Program-made: the position numbers and the translations under genes | Shown here: positions 16,197 to 24,690 of the stretch, in pieces | Layout of the letters: each line of letters begins with the position of its first letter | How positions within the stretch are numbered: the stretch's first letter is position 1 | Assembly: GCF_003634315.1 (NCBI RefSeq) | Contig: NZ_RBXL01000001.1 | Span: 3,018,501-3,082,500 of the forward strand | DNA from: Thiocapsa rosea | Lineage (GTDB): Bacteria; Pseudomonadota; Gammaproteobacteria; Chromatiales; Chromatiaceae | Reading direction: 5' to 3' | DNA length: 64,000 nucleotides | The notes under the pieces: generated by a model | Told to the model about the DNA's origin: nothing | Database searches by the model: none | What the model saw: the letters and a program-made list of their open reading frames with translations, nothing else

Positions 16197-16943
16197 ATGG
16201 ACATTCCGCGGATCTTCAACATCACTGAGAGTGCTCACCGCATCCACAACCCGATCACACCCGATAAGCTCGCCACGCTCGGCGCGGCGCTGCGTCTGGA
16301 ATCGGGGGCCCGAGTTCTCGACCTTGGCAGCGGCTCGGGGGAGATGCTGTGCACCTGGGCGCGCGATCACGGCGTCATCGGCACAGGCATCGACATGAGC
16401 CAGTTGTTCACGGACCAAGCGAAGCGCCGTGCTGAAGAGCTCGGTGTCGCCGATCAAGTCAAGTTCATCCATGGCGATGCTGCCGGCTATGTCTCCGACG
16501 AGAAGGTCAGTGTGGCAGCCTGTGTCGGCGCTACTTGGATCGGCGGGGGAGTCTCCGGCACGATCGCGCTTCTGGGGCGGAGCCTGCGCACCGGAGGGAT
16601 CATCCTCATCGGCGAGCCCTACTGGCGGCAGTTACCGCCGACGGAAGAGGTTGCCAAGGGGTGTCTTGCCAACTCAATCTCCGACTTTCTCATGCTTCCA
16701 GACCTTCTCGCGTCTTTCGGCCACCTCGGCTACGACGTCGTTGAAATGGTTTTGGCTGACCAAGACGGCTGGGACAGATACGAGGCGGCCAAATGGCTCA
16801 CCATGCGCCGGTGGCTGGACGCCAATCCCGGCGACGAACTCGCGAAAGAGGTTCGAGCCAAGCTGACCGCGGAACCCGAGCGCTATGCCGCTTACACGCG
16901 TGAATACCTGGGGTGGGGTGTGTTCGCGCTCATGCCGCGGTGA
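16197..16943 (+). CDS. Class I SAM-dependent methyltransferase
   Basis: A 248-residue cytoplasmic methyltransferase. Motif I is VLDLGSGSGEML, followed by GIDMSQLF (motif II acidic residue) and FIHGDAAGYV (motif III region). GEPYWRQLPP in the second half resembles small-molecule methyltransferases of the ubiE/Methyltransf_25 type. The substrate is unknown. Close homologues are familiar as cargo of integron cassettes. It follows directly after an attC-like site. I found no convincing right attC for it before the Phd gene. Confidence 0.85.
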   Translation: MDIPRIFNITESAHRIHNPITPDKLATLGAALRLESGARVLDLGSGSGEMLCTWARDHGVIGTGIDMSQLFTDQAKRRAEELGVADQVKFIHGDAAGYVSDEKVSVAACVGATWIGGGVSGTIALLGRSLRTGGIILIGEPYWRQLPPTEEVAKGCLANSISDFLMLPDLLASFGHLGYDVVEMVLADQDGWDRYEAAKWLTMRRWLDANPGDELAKEVRAKLTAEPERYAAYTREYLGWGVFALMPR

Positions 16944-17142
16944 TGCGGTGGCACATCCGGCGGATCGTCAACGGCTGTGCCGCGCAACAGTTGGTGGCTC
17001 GTCAAGACGTGACCCCGATGCTGACCCATCGCCATGCGCGGAAGCACATTGAGCGCGGCCCGGATCTGGATACCCGCCATGCCAACCCGGCGCGTCGTCT
17101 AACCTCTTACCATCCGCAAGCTGCGAACGACAGGAGGCTTCC

Positions 17143-17388
17143 ATGAACTGGCCGCTTCAAGAGCAACAAGATCGACTGAATCAAGTGGTGGAAGAGGCCC
17201 TTCGCGCAGGGCCTCAGGTGATCACCGCCAACGGCGAAGAGACCGCCGTGGTCGTTTCCATCGAGGAATACCGTCGGTTGCAATCTCCCTCCGACACGCT
17301 GGCGGATTTCCTGATGGACTCGCCGTTGCGTCGGAGCGGTATCCGCATCGAACGGGACCAGGCTCTCGAACGGGCTCTGGATCTGTGA
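17143..17388 (+). CDS. Phd/YefM-type antitoxin
   Basis: An 81-residue protein. MNWPLQEQQDRLNQVVEEAL, then GPQVITANGEETAVVVSIEEYRRL, is the N-terminal DNA-binding fold of Phd antitoxins. The C-terminal DTLADFLMDSPLRRSGIRIER is the toxin-wrapping helix. AGGAGG precedes the ATG. The stop overlaps the GTG start of the downstream vapC remnant by 4 bp, the usual operon architecture. Confidence 0.9.
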   Translation: MNWPLQEQQDRLNQVVEEALRAGPQVITANGEETAVVVSIEEYRRLQSPSDTLADFLMDSPLRRSGIRIERDQALERALDL

Positions 17389-17520
17389 GATTCCTCCTCG
17401 ACACGAATGTCGTGTCCGAGTTTGCCAAGGACGAGGTGAACCCCGGTGTCCTGCGTTGGCTCTCGCATGGCGACGAGCGGACGATCGCGATCAGCGTCAA
17501 GCTGCTCAATCCCTGGAGCG
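17385..17520 (+). pseudogene. VapC-type PIN toxin with a large internal deletion
   Basis: Starts at GTG (MRFLLDTNVVSEFAKDEVNP). The N-terminal 37 residues, with the first catalytic Asp in LLDTNVVSE, match VapC. Then AISV is followed directly by KLLNPWSE, which is the normal extreme C terminus of this family. About 85 central residues, with the remaining acidic active-site residues, have been removed in frame. The frame then reads on through unrelated sequence into the next gene. The toxin cannot be functional. Confidence 0.82.
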
Positions 17521-17619
17521 AATTGCGTGCAACCGCACGATTATCAGGGACAGACTACGGCATTGCCGCCTGGCGCTCGCATTGCACCCGAGTAGGTCGG
17601 GGATGCCGAGGAGAGTCCA

Positions 17620-18348
17620 ATGACCGTGACCAACATCCAGTCCGGGACGAACGTCCACGAGGTTGCCGACAGGATCTATCGCATCAATACGCCTGTGAAC
17701 ATCGAGGGTGCAGGCGGGTTTTCATTCAATCAGTACTTGATCGTCGATGATGAGCCACTGCTCTTTCACACGGGTCCGAGAAGGATGTTTCCCCTGGTGC
17801 GAGAAGCGGTGACCCGTGTTCTGCCGGTCGAGAGCCTGCGCTATATCGCCTTGTCCCACGTGGAAGCCGACGAGTGCGGCTCGTTGAACGAGTGGCTTGC
17901 TTCCGCCCCGCAGTCCTCGCCTCTGTGCGGCACCGTTGCGGCCATGGTATCGATCGGCGACCTTGCCGATCGGGCACCCCGAGCCCTCGCCGACGGAGAG
18001 GCGATCTCGCTCGGCAATCATGTCGTGCGTTGGCTCGACGCTCCCCATTTGCCGCACGCATGGGAGTGTGGCTTTCTGATGGAAGAGCGAACCTCGACAC
18101 TCCTCTGCGGCGACCTCTTCACCCAGGGCGGCAGTCAGCTTCCGCCCGTCACCGAGTCCGACATTCTCGGACCGAGCGAGGCATTCCGCCACGAGATGGA
18201 TTACTTCTCGCACACGAAGAACGCGCATCTCATGCTTGAGAAGCTTGCCTCGACGAATCCGGCAACACTCGCGTGCATGCACGGCAGCGCATGGCGTGGC
18301 GACGGGGCCGCATTGCTTCGCGCGCTTTCCGAGGCGCTTTCGGTATGA
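17620..18348 (+). CDS. MBL-fold di-iron protein (ODP/flavodiiron beta-lactamase-like domain)
   Basis: A 242-residue metallo-beta-lactamase-fold protein without a flavodoxin domain. The metal site has the flavodiiron arrangement: H80-x-E82-x-D84 (SHVEADECGS), His in HLPHAWECG (143/146), D165 in CGDLFTQG and H221 in MHGSAW. This pattern, with Glu in the first motif, points to a di-iron oxygen-binding (ODP) or oxygen/NO-reducing enzyme rather than a zinc hydrolase. It is preceded by a GGAGAG ribosome-binding site. An electron-donor partner is not adjacent. Confidence 0.85.
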   Translation: MTVTNIQSGTNVHEVADRIYRINTPVNIEGAGGFSFNQYLIVDDEPLLFHTGPRRMFPLVREAVTRVLPVESLRYIALSHVEADECGSLNEWLASAPQSSPLCGTVAAMVSIGDLADRAPRALADGEAISLGNHVVRWLDAPHLPHAWECGFLMEERTSTLLCGDLFTQGGSQLPPVTESDILGPSEAFRHEMDYFSHTKNAHLMLEKLASTNPATLACMHGSAWRGDGAALLRALSEALSV

Positions 18349-18444
18349 TGGGTTCTAGGTTTGGTTCGGTCGGGCTGGAGGTGACACCTGGGGCCTGGTC
18401 CCGTGCCTTCGGGTGTGTGGCGATGCCTTTTCAGTGCTTTACAG

Positions 18445-19008
18445 TTACGTGGCCTCGCAGATCAATCGACGGATGCCGCTAACGAACACGGAGAAGCTGT
18501 GGGATGAGTTTCGTTCCAAGGAGAGGTGGGGCCCTATGTTGCGCGAGCCCGAAACCTTCTGATACCGGTTACCGGTCAACCGCTGGAGTTCCTGAAAGGG
18601 ATTCGCGAGCCGGTCGGGATTCTTATACTTGGCTTTGCCCTGCTGGGGAGCTAGACCGTTGATTTCCAATCCCCGCTCAACCGCTCTCAGGTCGCCTAGA
18701 TACCAGCTCTCCAACTCGTGGCAGGCAATGCGTACCAGGGTCTCAGGCCTGCCGGCATTGCTGCAAAGCTGCGTCAGGCGGCCTTTGATTTTGGTGCAAT
18801 CGCCCTGGTCTTTGTCCCTCAGAACGACGAACAAGGTATCCGCTGCTTGCCAGCCCCGCAGTTTGGGCAGCAGGCGCTTCTCCAGATCCTGCTTGCCTTC
18901 GAATACAACGCAGCGGAAGGCGATCCCGGGCGGTAGCATCCGAGGTAGAAGCCCAGTCAACATCTCCCGTGCCGATGGCTCCTCCAAAAACAACACAAGC
19001 TGGGTCAC
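18445..19008 (-). CDS. DUF4276 family protein
   Basis: A 187-residue protein starting at a GTG that overlaps the stop of the AAA ATPase gene (GTGA, 19005-19008), so the two are translationally coupled. Features: VLFLEEPSAREMLTGLLPRM with a conserved Glu at the start, RDKDQGDC in the middle and ACHELESWYLGD towards the end. These acidic clusters fit a TOPRIM-like nuclease fold, which I believe DUF4276 has, though I cannot verify it. The long frame upstream of the GTG is only the shadow of the ATPase gene. Likely the effector of a two-gene ATPase/nuclease defence module. Confidence 0.8.
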   Translation of the reverse strand: MTQLVLFLEEPSAREMLTGLLPRMLPPGIAFRCVVFEGKQDLEKRLLPKLRGWQAADTLFVVLRDKDQGDCTKIKGRLTQLCSNAGRPETLVRIACHELESWYLGDLRAVERGLEINGLAPQQGKAKYKNPDRLANPFQELQRLTGNRYQKVSGSRNIGPHLSLERNSSHSFSVFVSGIRRLICEAT

Positions 19009-20192
19009 AACGGATCGACCCCCTCGAAGAATCCTTCCTTCCACAGATAACCCATCTGATCGCCTTCCTGCATGAAGGCGACAAGTTGCGGGTCGTCCTT
19101 GGCGCGTTTTACCTTGGTATACCCGCCGTCTTTGACTAGCCAGAAAACCTCGTCGATCTGGACGGCGTTGAGAAAGTCCGGCGAATGGGTCGATACGAAC
19201 ACCTGTCCGCCGCGGTTCGCGTAATCCCGGAACTCCTCGGCCAATTCCCAAAGTAGCTTCGGATAGAGCTGATTCTCCGGTTCCTCGATGCACAGGAGCG
19301 GATGGGGCTGCGGGTCGTAGAGCAGCACCAGGTATGCGAACATCTTAATGGTGCCGTCGGAGACGTAGCGCGCGAGAAACGGGTCCTCGAAGGCGCCGTC
19401 CTGGAACCGCAGCAGGACGCGACCCTCCTCGGTGGTCTTGGGCTCAACGCTGCTGATGCCAGGAACGCGCTGGGCCAGCTTACTGAGGATTGTTTCGAAT
19501 ACCTTCCGGTGCCTTGCATAGAGATACTCTGTTACCAGGGACAGATTCTCGCCCTCCGTGGAGAGGTGATCGGCAAAGCCGGCCTCTTGCTCAGGCCGGG
19601 CACGATTGATGTGGAAGTCCGAGATATGCCAGTTTTCGATCAAATTCCCGAGTGCTACCACCGCAGGAAAGCGCTCAAACTGGGCGAGCCCCTTGATAGC
19701 GAGGATGTCCGGAGATTTCAGCCGTTGCTCTTGGCGGTCGAGTTGAGTGACAACCGTGACGGCATCCAGCTCGTTGGTGACCGCGTAGCCGTAACCGCAG
19801 GAGAAATCGAGGAAGTGCCAAGGCTGTCCGCTGCTACCTCGACGATATTTTAGAACCTCACGCTCAACCACTGGAGCGCCATTACGCTCGCCTATCGTCA
19901 GGGCGTAGGTTACCAGCGGGCTGTCGTCTCGTTCGCGGAACTTCAGTTCGATCTCGATGTTGCCGTCTTTGCCCCGACTGCGGACCTCGCTCAAACCTCG
20001 GCTTCCACCGAGCTTCACCAAGGCCGTGTGGACATTGCTTGAAAGTGCTGCCTTTAGGAACCCGAACACGCTGAACAGCGTCGATTTGCCTGTGCCGTTA
20101 GCGCCCACGAGTACGCAGAAACGCGGAATATCCAGGAACTCGGCGTCTTGGAAGCTCTTGAAATTCTTGAGTCGGATCGATTCGATCTTCAT
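19005..20192 (-). CDS. AAA family ATPase (OLD/RecF-like, AAA15/AAA_21)
   Basis: A 395-residue ABC/SMC-type ATPase. MKIESIRLKNFKSFQDAEFL then VLVGANGTGKST is the RecF-like N terminus with Walker A (about 33-41). LLCIEEPENQLYP near residue 300 is the signature/Walker B region. VFVSTHSPDFLNAV is the switch His motif. There is no fused TOPRIM domain; the neighbouring DUF4276 gene, overlapping by 4 bp, may fill that role. ATPase plus small nuclease pairs of this type include known anti-phage systems (AbiL, PARIS), but assignment to one of them needs sequence comparison. Confidence 0.88.
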   Translation of the reverse strand: MKIESIRLKNFKSFQDAEFLDIPRFCVLVGANGTGKSTLFSVFGFLKAALSSNVHTALVKLGGSRGLSEVRSRGKDGNIEIELKFRERDDSPLVTYALTIGERNGAPVVEREVLKYRRGSSGQPWHFLDFSCGYGYAVTNELDAVTVVTQLDRQEQRLKSPDILAIKGLAQFERFPAVVALGNLIENWHISDFHINRARPEQEAGFADHLSTEGENLSLVTEYLYARHRKVFETILSKLAQRVPGISSVEPKTTEEGRVLLRFQDGAFEDPFLARYVSDGTIKMFAYLVLLYDPQPHPLLCIEEPENQLYPKLLWELAEEFRDYANRGGQVFVSTHSPDFLNAVQIDEVFWLVKDGGYTKVKRAKDDPQLVAFMQEGDQMGYLWKEGFFEGVDPL

Positions 20193-20606
20193 GTCTCGCT
20201 CGTTTCCAAGATCCGTTTTTCGGCCGGCATGGGGTGTCTCCGTGTAGCGAGGGCGCCTTGCGGTTTCAAAGCTCCAATTCGGCCTGGGCGCCGAGATACG
20301 GGGACTTGAGGCAGACCCTGCAGTACTCCCTGAAAATCATTTTTTATGGCAGCGTATTGCGTAATCTTTGTAACGCGTGTGGGGCGTGCATGGGGGTTGT
20401 GGTTATCTGGCAAGTGACCAGCCCGACAGGGCACCCGCCATGCATGCGCTGCCGATCTTACACCGATGCGTGAATCCGTTGCTGTCCGATATCCACGCCC
20501 TACGCCCTACGCCCGACGACGCTATTAGAGGTGTTCATGTACGTATGCGCACCTGCGAGACCGATCCGACGCCCGCCTGCTTCACCGAGGGTCGCCGGGC
20601 CAGGTG
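20193..20606. other. Intergenic region, end of the accessory island
   Basis: 414 bp without a recognisable gene. It contains an AT-rich stretch around 20335-20375 (attttttatggcagcgt) that could hold the promoter of the leftward ATPase operon, but I cannot define the boxes with confidence. It separates the defence island from the housekeeping region. Confidence 0.4.
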
Positions 20607-21299
20607 CTAGTCGACACCCTCGCGCCCCGATGTCCGGCGTCGGCGGCGTACCAGGCGGCTCAGCAGATATCCTCCGAGAATGATCACCACCATGACGGCG
20701 AACAAGGCCACCGGGCCGAAGGGGCTGAATCCTGCGACCTGGTCGTGTAGCTGCCGCATGGCGAACGCCCAGCCCAGGATGGCGAGGTAGGTTCCGGCCA
20801 AGACGACCCCCAAGGTCACCCGCATGCTGAGACCCAGCAAGACGCCGATGGCGCAGCCGACGACGGGTCCGGTCATCCAGATGGGCGACCAAACGAAGAT
20901 GAAGAGGCCGATGAGCCCGTAACGGCGAATCGTCCCGTGATGGCGTTCCGCGGTCTCCCGAACTGCGCGCAGGTAAGGCCGCAGGGTTCTCACTTCCAAC
21001 AGCCCGCGCCAGCTGAAGACGAACAAGGGGTAGAAGATCAAGACCAGGATCGTCTCGATCAGGAGGTTGGCCAGAACCACCGTGAGGTCATCCAGTCCGG
21101 TGGCGTATCCGAGCGACATGGCCGTGACGCGCCCGAAGACCAGGTTGGTCGCGATGACGGCCGCGAGCAACTGCGCGTACCCCGGGTACCACACGGCGGC
21201 TACCGCCAGTGCGGCCAAGGCCGCAAGAGACAGGCCGAGTGCCGCCATCAGGACCAGACCTTCGGACGTCCGCAGGACGGATTTCCACGACGAGCACAT
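20607..21299 (-). CDS. Putative small multidrug export protein (COG2426 type)
   Basis: A 230-residue integral membrane protein with about five to six hydrophobic segments. GLVLMAALGLSLAALAALAV, GYATGLDDLTVVLANLLIET, LIGLFIFVWSPIWMTGPVVG and the GVLLGLSMRVTLGVVLAGTY region match the Sm_multidrug_ex family. The C terminus ends in an Arg-rich tail (RLVRRRRRTSGREG), so it probably faces the cytoplasm. An in-frame GTG lies 9 bp upstream (21308) as an alternative start. The export role is a family label, not a demonstrated function. No operon partner. Confidence 0.75.
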   Translation of the reverse strand: MCSSWKSVLRTSEGLVLMAALGLSLAALAALAVAAVWYPGYAQLLAAVIATNLVFGRVTAMSLGYATGLDDLTVVLANLLIETILVLIFYPLFVFSWRGLLEVRTLRPYLRAVRETAERHHGTIRRYGLIGLFIFVWSPIWMTGPVVGCAIGVLLGLSMRVTLGVVLAGTYLAILGWAFAMRQLHDQVAGFSPFGPVALFAVMVVIILGGYLLSRLVRRRRRTSGREGVD

Positions 21300-21502
21300 G
21301 GTGCGCACCCGGGTTTGATCTTACCTTTTGCCTGAAGGGAGCGGTGGTCCGGTTCCGAGGTTTGCCGATCGCGAAAGGGATGCCTTCGCGTGGACGGCAT
21401 GGCCGACCGCCGGTCCCGCCGTCGATCGCGACACGGCGCGGTGGTATCGTTGGGGCGCCGTCTTAACCAGGCGATCCGATAACGATATCAGGGAGAACGT
21501 CC

Positions 21503-22951
21503 GTGTCCGAAGTCAAATTTTACTCCGGTGAATCCGTTCCGCTGGAGATGCACAAGGTCCGCATTGTCCAGAAACTTCATCTCGTCCCGATCGAGCAGCG
21601 TCATGCGGCCATCACCGAGGCGGGCAACAACACCTTTCTGCTCAAGAACCGCGACATCTTCCTGGATATGCTGACCGACAGCGGCGTCAACGCCATGAGC
21701 GATCGGCAGCAGGCGGCCATGATGGTCGCCGACGACAGCTACGCCGGCTCCGAGACCTTCTATCGCTTGGAGGATAAGATCCGGGAGATCTTCGGGACGC
21801 GCTACTTCCTGCCGGCCCATCAAGGGCGCGCTTGCGAGAATATCCTCTCCCAGGTGCTCGTGCGGCCGGGCACGATCGTGCCGACGAACTACCACTTCAC
21901 GACGACCAAGGCACACATCACGCTCAACGGGGGCACGGTCGAGGAGATCTTCACGTCCGATGCGCTGGAGGTGACCAGCGAAAAGCCCTTCAAAGGCGAT
22001 ATGGACCTCGAGAAGCTCCGGGCCTTGATCGCGGAGCAGGGTGCCGAGCGGATCGCCTTCGTGCGCTGCGAGGCGGGCACGAACCTGATCGGCGGACAGC
22101 CCGTGTCGTTGAAGAACATGCGCGATGTCGGCCGGATCTGCCGCGAGCACGGCATCCTGGCCGTGCTCGATGCCAGCCTCTTGGCCGACAACCTCTACTT
22201 CAACAAGATCCGCGAGCCCGAGTGTCGTGACATGAGCCTGCGCGATATCACCCGTGCCGTGGCCGACCAGTACGACCTCATCTATTTCTCCGCCCGCAAG
22301 CTGGGCTGCGCGCGCGGCGGCGGGATCTGCATGAACAACGAGGATCTCTACAAGACGATCCGCGAGAAGATCACCCTCTACGAAGGTTTCCTCACCTACG
22401 GCGGCATGTCGGTCCGCGAGATCGAGGCCATCACGGTCGGTCTCGAGGAGACGATGGACATGGACATGGTCAGCCAGGGTCCGCAGTTCATTCGCTTCAT
22501 GGTCGAGGAGCTGGCCCGCAAGGGCGTGCCGGTGATCACGCCGCCCGGCGGACTGGGCTGTCACATCGACGCGCGGGCCTTCCTCTCGCACGTCCCCCAA
22601 ACCGAGTATCCCGCCGGTGCGCTGGGCTCCGCCCTCTATCTCGTCGGCGGCGTTCGCGGTATGGAGCGCGGCACGCTCTCCGAGCAGCGCAATCCGGACG
22701 GAAGCGAGAAGCTCGCCGACATGGAGCTGCTGCGGCTCGCCTTGCCGCGCCGGGTCTTCACCATGTCGCAGGTGAAGTACGCCGTCGACCGCATCGTCTG
22801 GCTGTACGAGAACCGCCATCTGGTGGGCGGTCTGCGCTTCGTCGAGGAGCCGAGCATCCTGCGCTTCTTCTTCGGACGTCTCGTTCCGACCTCCGGCTGG
22901 CAGGAGGCGCTGGTGGCCAAATTCCGCGCCGATCTGGGCGACAGCTTGTAG
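21503..22951 (+). CDS. Tryptophanase/tyrosine phenol-lyase family protein (divergent)
   Basis: A 482-residue PLP-dependent beta-eliminating lyase starting at GTG after a GGGAG ribosome-binding site. Family hallmarks: NTFLLKNRDIFLDMLTDSG, NAMSD, AYAGSETFY (Tyr that protonates the leaving group), PAHQGRACENILSQ and the PLP lysine K266 in FSARKLGCARGGGICM. The classical enzymes have S-G/A-KKD at the lysine and GGHAVF/GGHAAF near the C-terminal substrate loop. Here these are SARKLG and GGLGCHID, so the substrate may differ from tryptophan or tyrosine. A physiological role in amino-acid breakdown with ammonia and pyruvate release is the family expectation only. Confidence 0.85.
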   Translation: MSEVKFYSGESVPLEMHKVRIVQKLHLVPIEQRHAAITEAGNNTFLLKNRDIFLDMLTDSGVNAMSDRQQAAMMVADDSYAGSETFYRLEDKIREIFGTRYFLPAHQGRACENILSQVLVRPGTIVPTNYHFTTTKAHITLNGGTVEEIFTSDALEVTSEKPFKGDMDLEKLRALIAEQGAERIAFVRCEAGTNLIGGQPVSLKNMRDVGRICREHGILAVLDASLLADNLYFNKIREPECRDMSLRDITRAVADQYDLIYFSARKLGCARGGGICMNNEDLYKTIREKITLYEGFLTYGGMSVREIEAITVGLEETMDMDMVSQGPQFIRFMVEELARKGVPVITPPGGLGCHIDARAFLSHVPQTEYPAGALGSALYLVGGVRGMERGTLSEQRNPDGSEKLADMELLRLALPRRVFTMSQVKYAVDRIVWLYENRHLVGGLRFVEEPSILRFFFGRLVPTSGWQEALVAKFRADLGDSL

Positions 22952-23161
22952 GGGGCCAACCATGTCTTCGCAGAGTGCGACCTCGAATCCCGAGGAGGCG
23001 GCGAGTCCCCTGCCGCCGGCCCCCAGCGGGTCTGTGTTCCGGCGACCAAATGTCGGTGCGGCCGACCGGCAGGCGAGGAGCGATGTGCTCCCGATGCCTG
23101 TTGATTCATCGCCACCGCTAGGCCGGGGGCTGGAGGCTGGTGGCCGGGGGCTCCCACCGCG
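22952..23161 (+). other. Gap with no supported gene
   Basis: 210 bp between the lyase and DAHP synthase genes. A 67-codon frame (22962-23165) rich in Pro/Ser/Arg crosses it, but it lacks a family match and overlaps the next start, so I read it as chance. No clear terminator is seen. Confidence 0.4.
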
Positions 23162-24493
23162 ATGAACGACTGGTCTCCAAGCTCCTGGCAGTCGCACAGG
23201 GCACTGCAACAGGCGACCTATCCGGATCCGGCGGCACTCGAGGCCGCCCTGGCGGAGCTGCGCGGCCTGCCTCCGCTGGTGACCTCCTGGGAGATCCAGT
23301 CGCTCAAGCGCCAGTTGGCCGAGGCGGCGAACGGCGATGGTTTTCTGCTTCAAGGCGGCGACTGCGCGGAGGGATTCGCCGACTGCCAATCCGACATCAT
23401 CGCCAATAAGCTCAAGATCCTGCTCCAGATGAGCCTGGTGCTGGTGGAAGGGCTCAAGCAGCGGGTGATCCGGGTCGGGCGCATCGCCGGGCAGTACACC
23501 AAACCACGCTCGGCGGATACCGAGACCCGCAACGGCATCACCTTGCCCAGCTATCGCGGCGATTTGATCAACGGTCCCGACTTCACCCCGGAGTCGAGAA
23601 CCCCCGATCCTCGGCGCCTCTTGCTCGGTCACGGCCGAGCGGCCCTGACCCTCAACTTCATCCGTGCCCTCTCCGAGGGCGGGTTTGCCGATCTGCAGCA
23701 TCCCGAGAACTGGGACTTGGCCTTCATGGCCAATTCACCGCGCGCGCGGGACTACCGCAAGGTGGTCGAGTCGCTCGGGGAATCACTGCGGTTCATGAAG
23801 GCGGTGGGTGCCGGCTCGGGCGAGCTGGCGCGGGTGCAGTTCTTCACCAGTCACGAGGCCCTGCATCTGCATTACGAGCAGGCGCTGACACGGCAGGTCA
23901 GGCAGTTTCCGGGCTGGTTCGATCTGAGCGCCCACATGCCCTGGATCGGTCTGCGTACCGCCGATCCGGACGGTGCGCACGTGGAGCTCATGCGCGGTAT
24001 CGCCAATCCGGTCGGGGTCAAGCTCGGCGGCGAGCTCTCGCCCGAGTGGCTCGAGGCATTGGTGGAGCGGCTGAATCCGCAGCGTGAGCCGGGACGCTTG
24101 GTCCTGATCCATCGCTTCGGCGCCGATCGGATCGAGCATGAGCTGCCGCCGATGATCGAGACCGTCCGGCGCACCGGCAGTCCGGTCCTCTGGGTCTGCG
24201 ATCCCATGCACGGCAACACCGAGACGACGGCGAAGGGCTACAAGACCCGGCGCTTCGAGAAGATACTGGAGGAGTTGTCCCTGGCCTTCGACATCCATCG
24301 CGAGTCGGGAGGCCGCCTCGGCGGCGTCCATTTCGAGTTGACCGGGGACGATGTGACGGAATGCTTGGGAGGTGCTCGCGGATTGGACGAGGTCGGCCTG
24401 GAGCGCGCCTACGTCACCCAGGTCGATCCCCGTCTGAACTACGAGCAGGCCCTGGAGATGGCGATGGCCGTCGTGCGCAAACTGCGCAGTTGA
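23162..24493 (+). CDS. Class II 3-deoxy-7-phosphoheptulonate synthase
   Basis: First enzyme of the shikimate pathway: phosphoenolpyruvate plus erythrose 4-phosphate gives DAHP. 443 residues, the normal length of the plant/actinobacterial-type class II enzyme. Conserved blocks: GFLLQGGDCAEGF (metal-binding Cys), RVGRIAGQYTKPRS, LPSYRGDLIN, TSHEALHLHYEQAL, HMPWIGLRT, NPVGVKLGG, LIHRFGADRIEHELPP, WVCDPMHGNTETT and GGVHFELTGDDVTECLGG. No regulatory extension is obvious. Followed by a (GTTGTC)n hairpin that may end transcription. Confidence 0.94.
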   Translation: MNDWSPSSWQSHRALQQATYPDPAALEAALAELRGLPPLVTSWEIQSLKRQLAEAANGDGFLLQGGDCAEGFADCQSDIIANKLKILLQMSLVLVEGLKQRVIRVGRIAGQYTKPRSADTETRNGITLPSYRGDLINGPDFTPESRTPDPRRLLLGHGRAALTLNFIRALSEGGFADLQHPENWDLAFMANSPRARDYRKVVESLGESLRFMKAVGAGSGELARVQFFTSHEALHLHYEQALTRQVRQFPGWFDLSAHMPWIGLRTADPDGAHVELMRGIANPVGVKLGGELSPEWLEALVERLNPQREPGRLVLIHRFGADRIEHELPPMIETVRRTGSPVLWVCDPMHGNTETTAKGYKTRRFEKILEELSLAFDIHRESGGRLGGVHFELTGDDVTECLGGARGLDEVGLERAYVTQVDPRLNYEQALEMAMAVVRKLRS

Positions 24494-24497
24494 TCAT

Positions 24498-24556
24498 CGT
24501 TGTCGTTGTCGTTGTCGTAATCGGATTCCGGACGAACGCGACAACGACAACGACAA
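24498..24556. repeat. (GTTGTC)n inverted-repeat hairpin, copy 1
   Basis: Three tandem CGTTGT units at 24498-24517 face the complementary CGACAA units at 24539-24556 across a 21-bp loop. It lies 5 bp after the DAHP synthase stop. Similar hairpins occur at 34377-34416 and 48052-48100. No T-run follows, so it is not a classical terminator. Confidence 0.85.
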
Positions 24557-24655
24557 ATTCTGCGAGGGTTTGCTCAAGACTGACGGCATCGGGGACTCAA
24601 TGCCTTCCAGCCCGCGCCAAGGGCATCGGACCGAAACCCGGCAACTTGGCGGTTT

Positions 24656-24690
24656 GGAGGATGGGTTTCGCTGCGCTCTACCCATCCTAC
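24656..24690. repeat. GGATGGGT...ACCCATCC hairpin repeat, copy 1
   Basis: Perfect 9-bp inverted repeat AGGATGGGT/ACCCATCCT around ttcgctgcgctct. The same unit occurs twice near 38880-38970 and near 56620-56695. It supplies the TAG stop codon of folD (24687-24689, complement). Confidence 0.85.

Noticed and set aside
21488-23701. 737-codon open frame on the minus strand spanning two plus-strand genes
   Set aside because: It crosses the tryptophanase-family gene, an intergenic gap and the start of DAHP synthase; no domain is recognisable.
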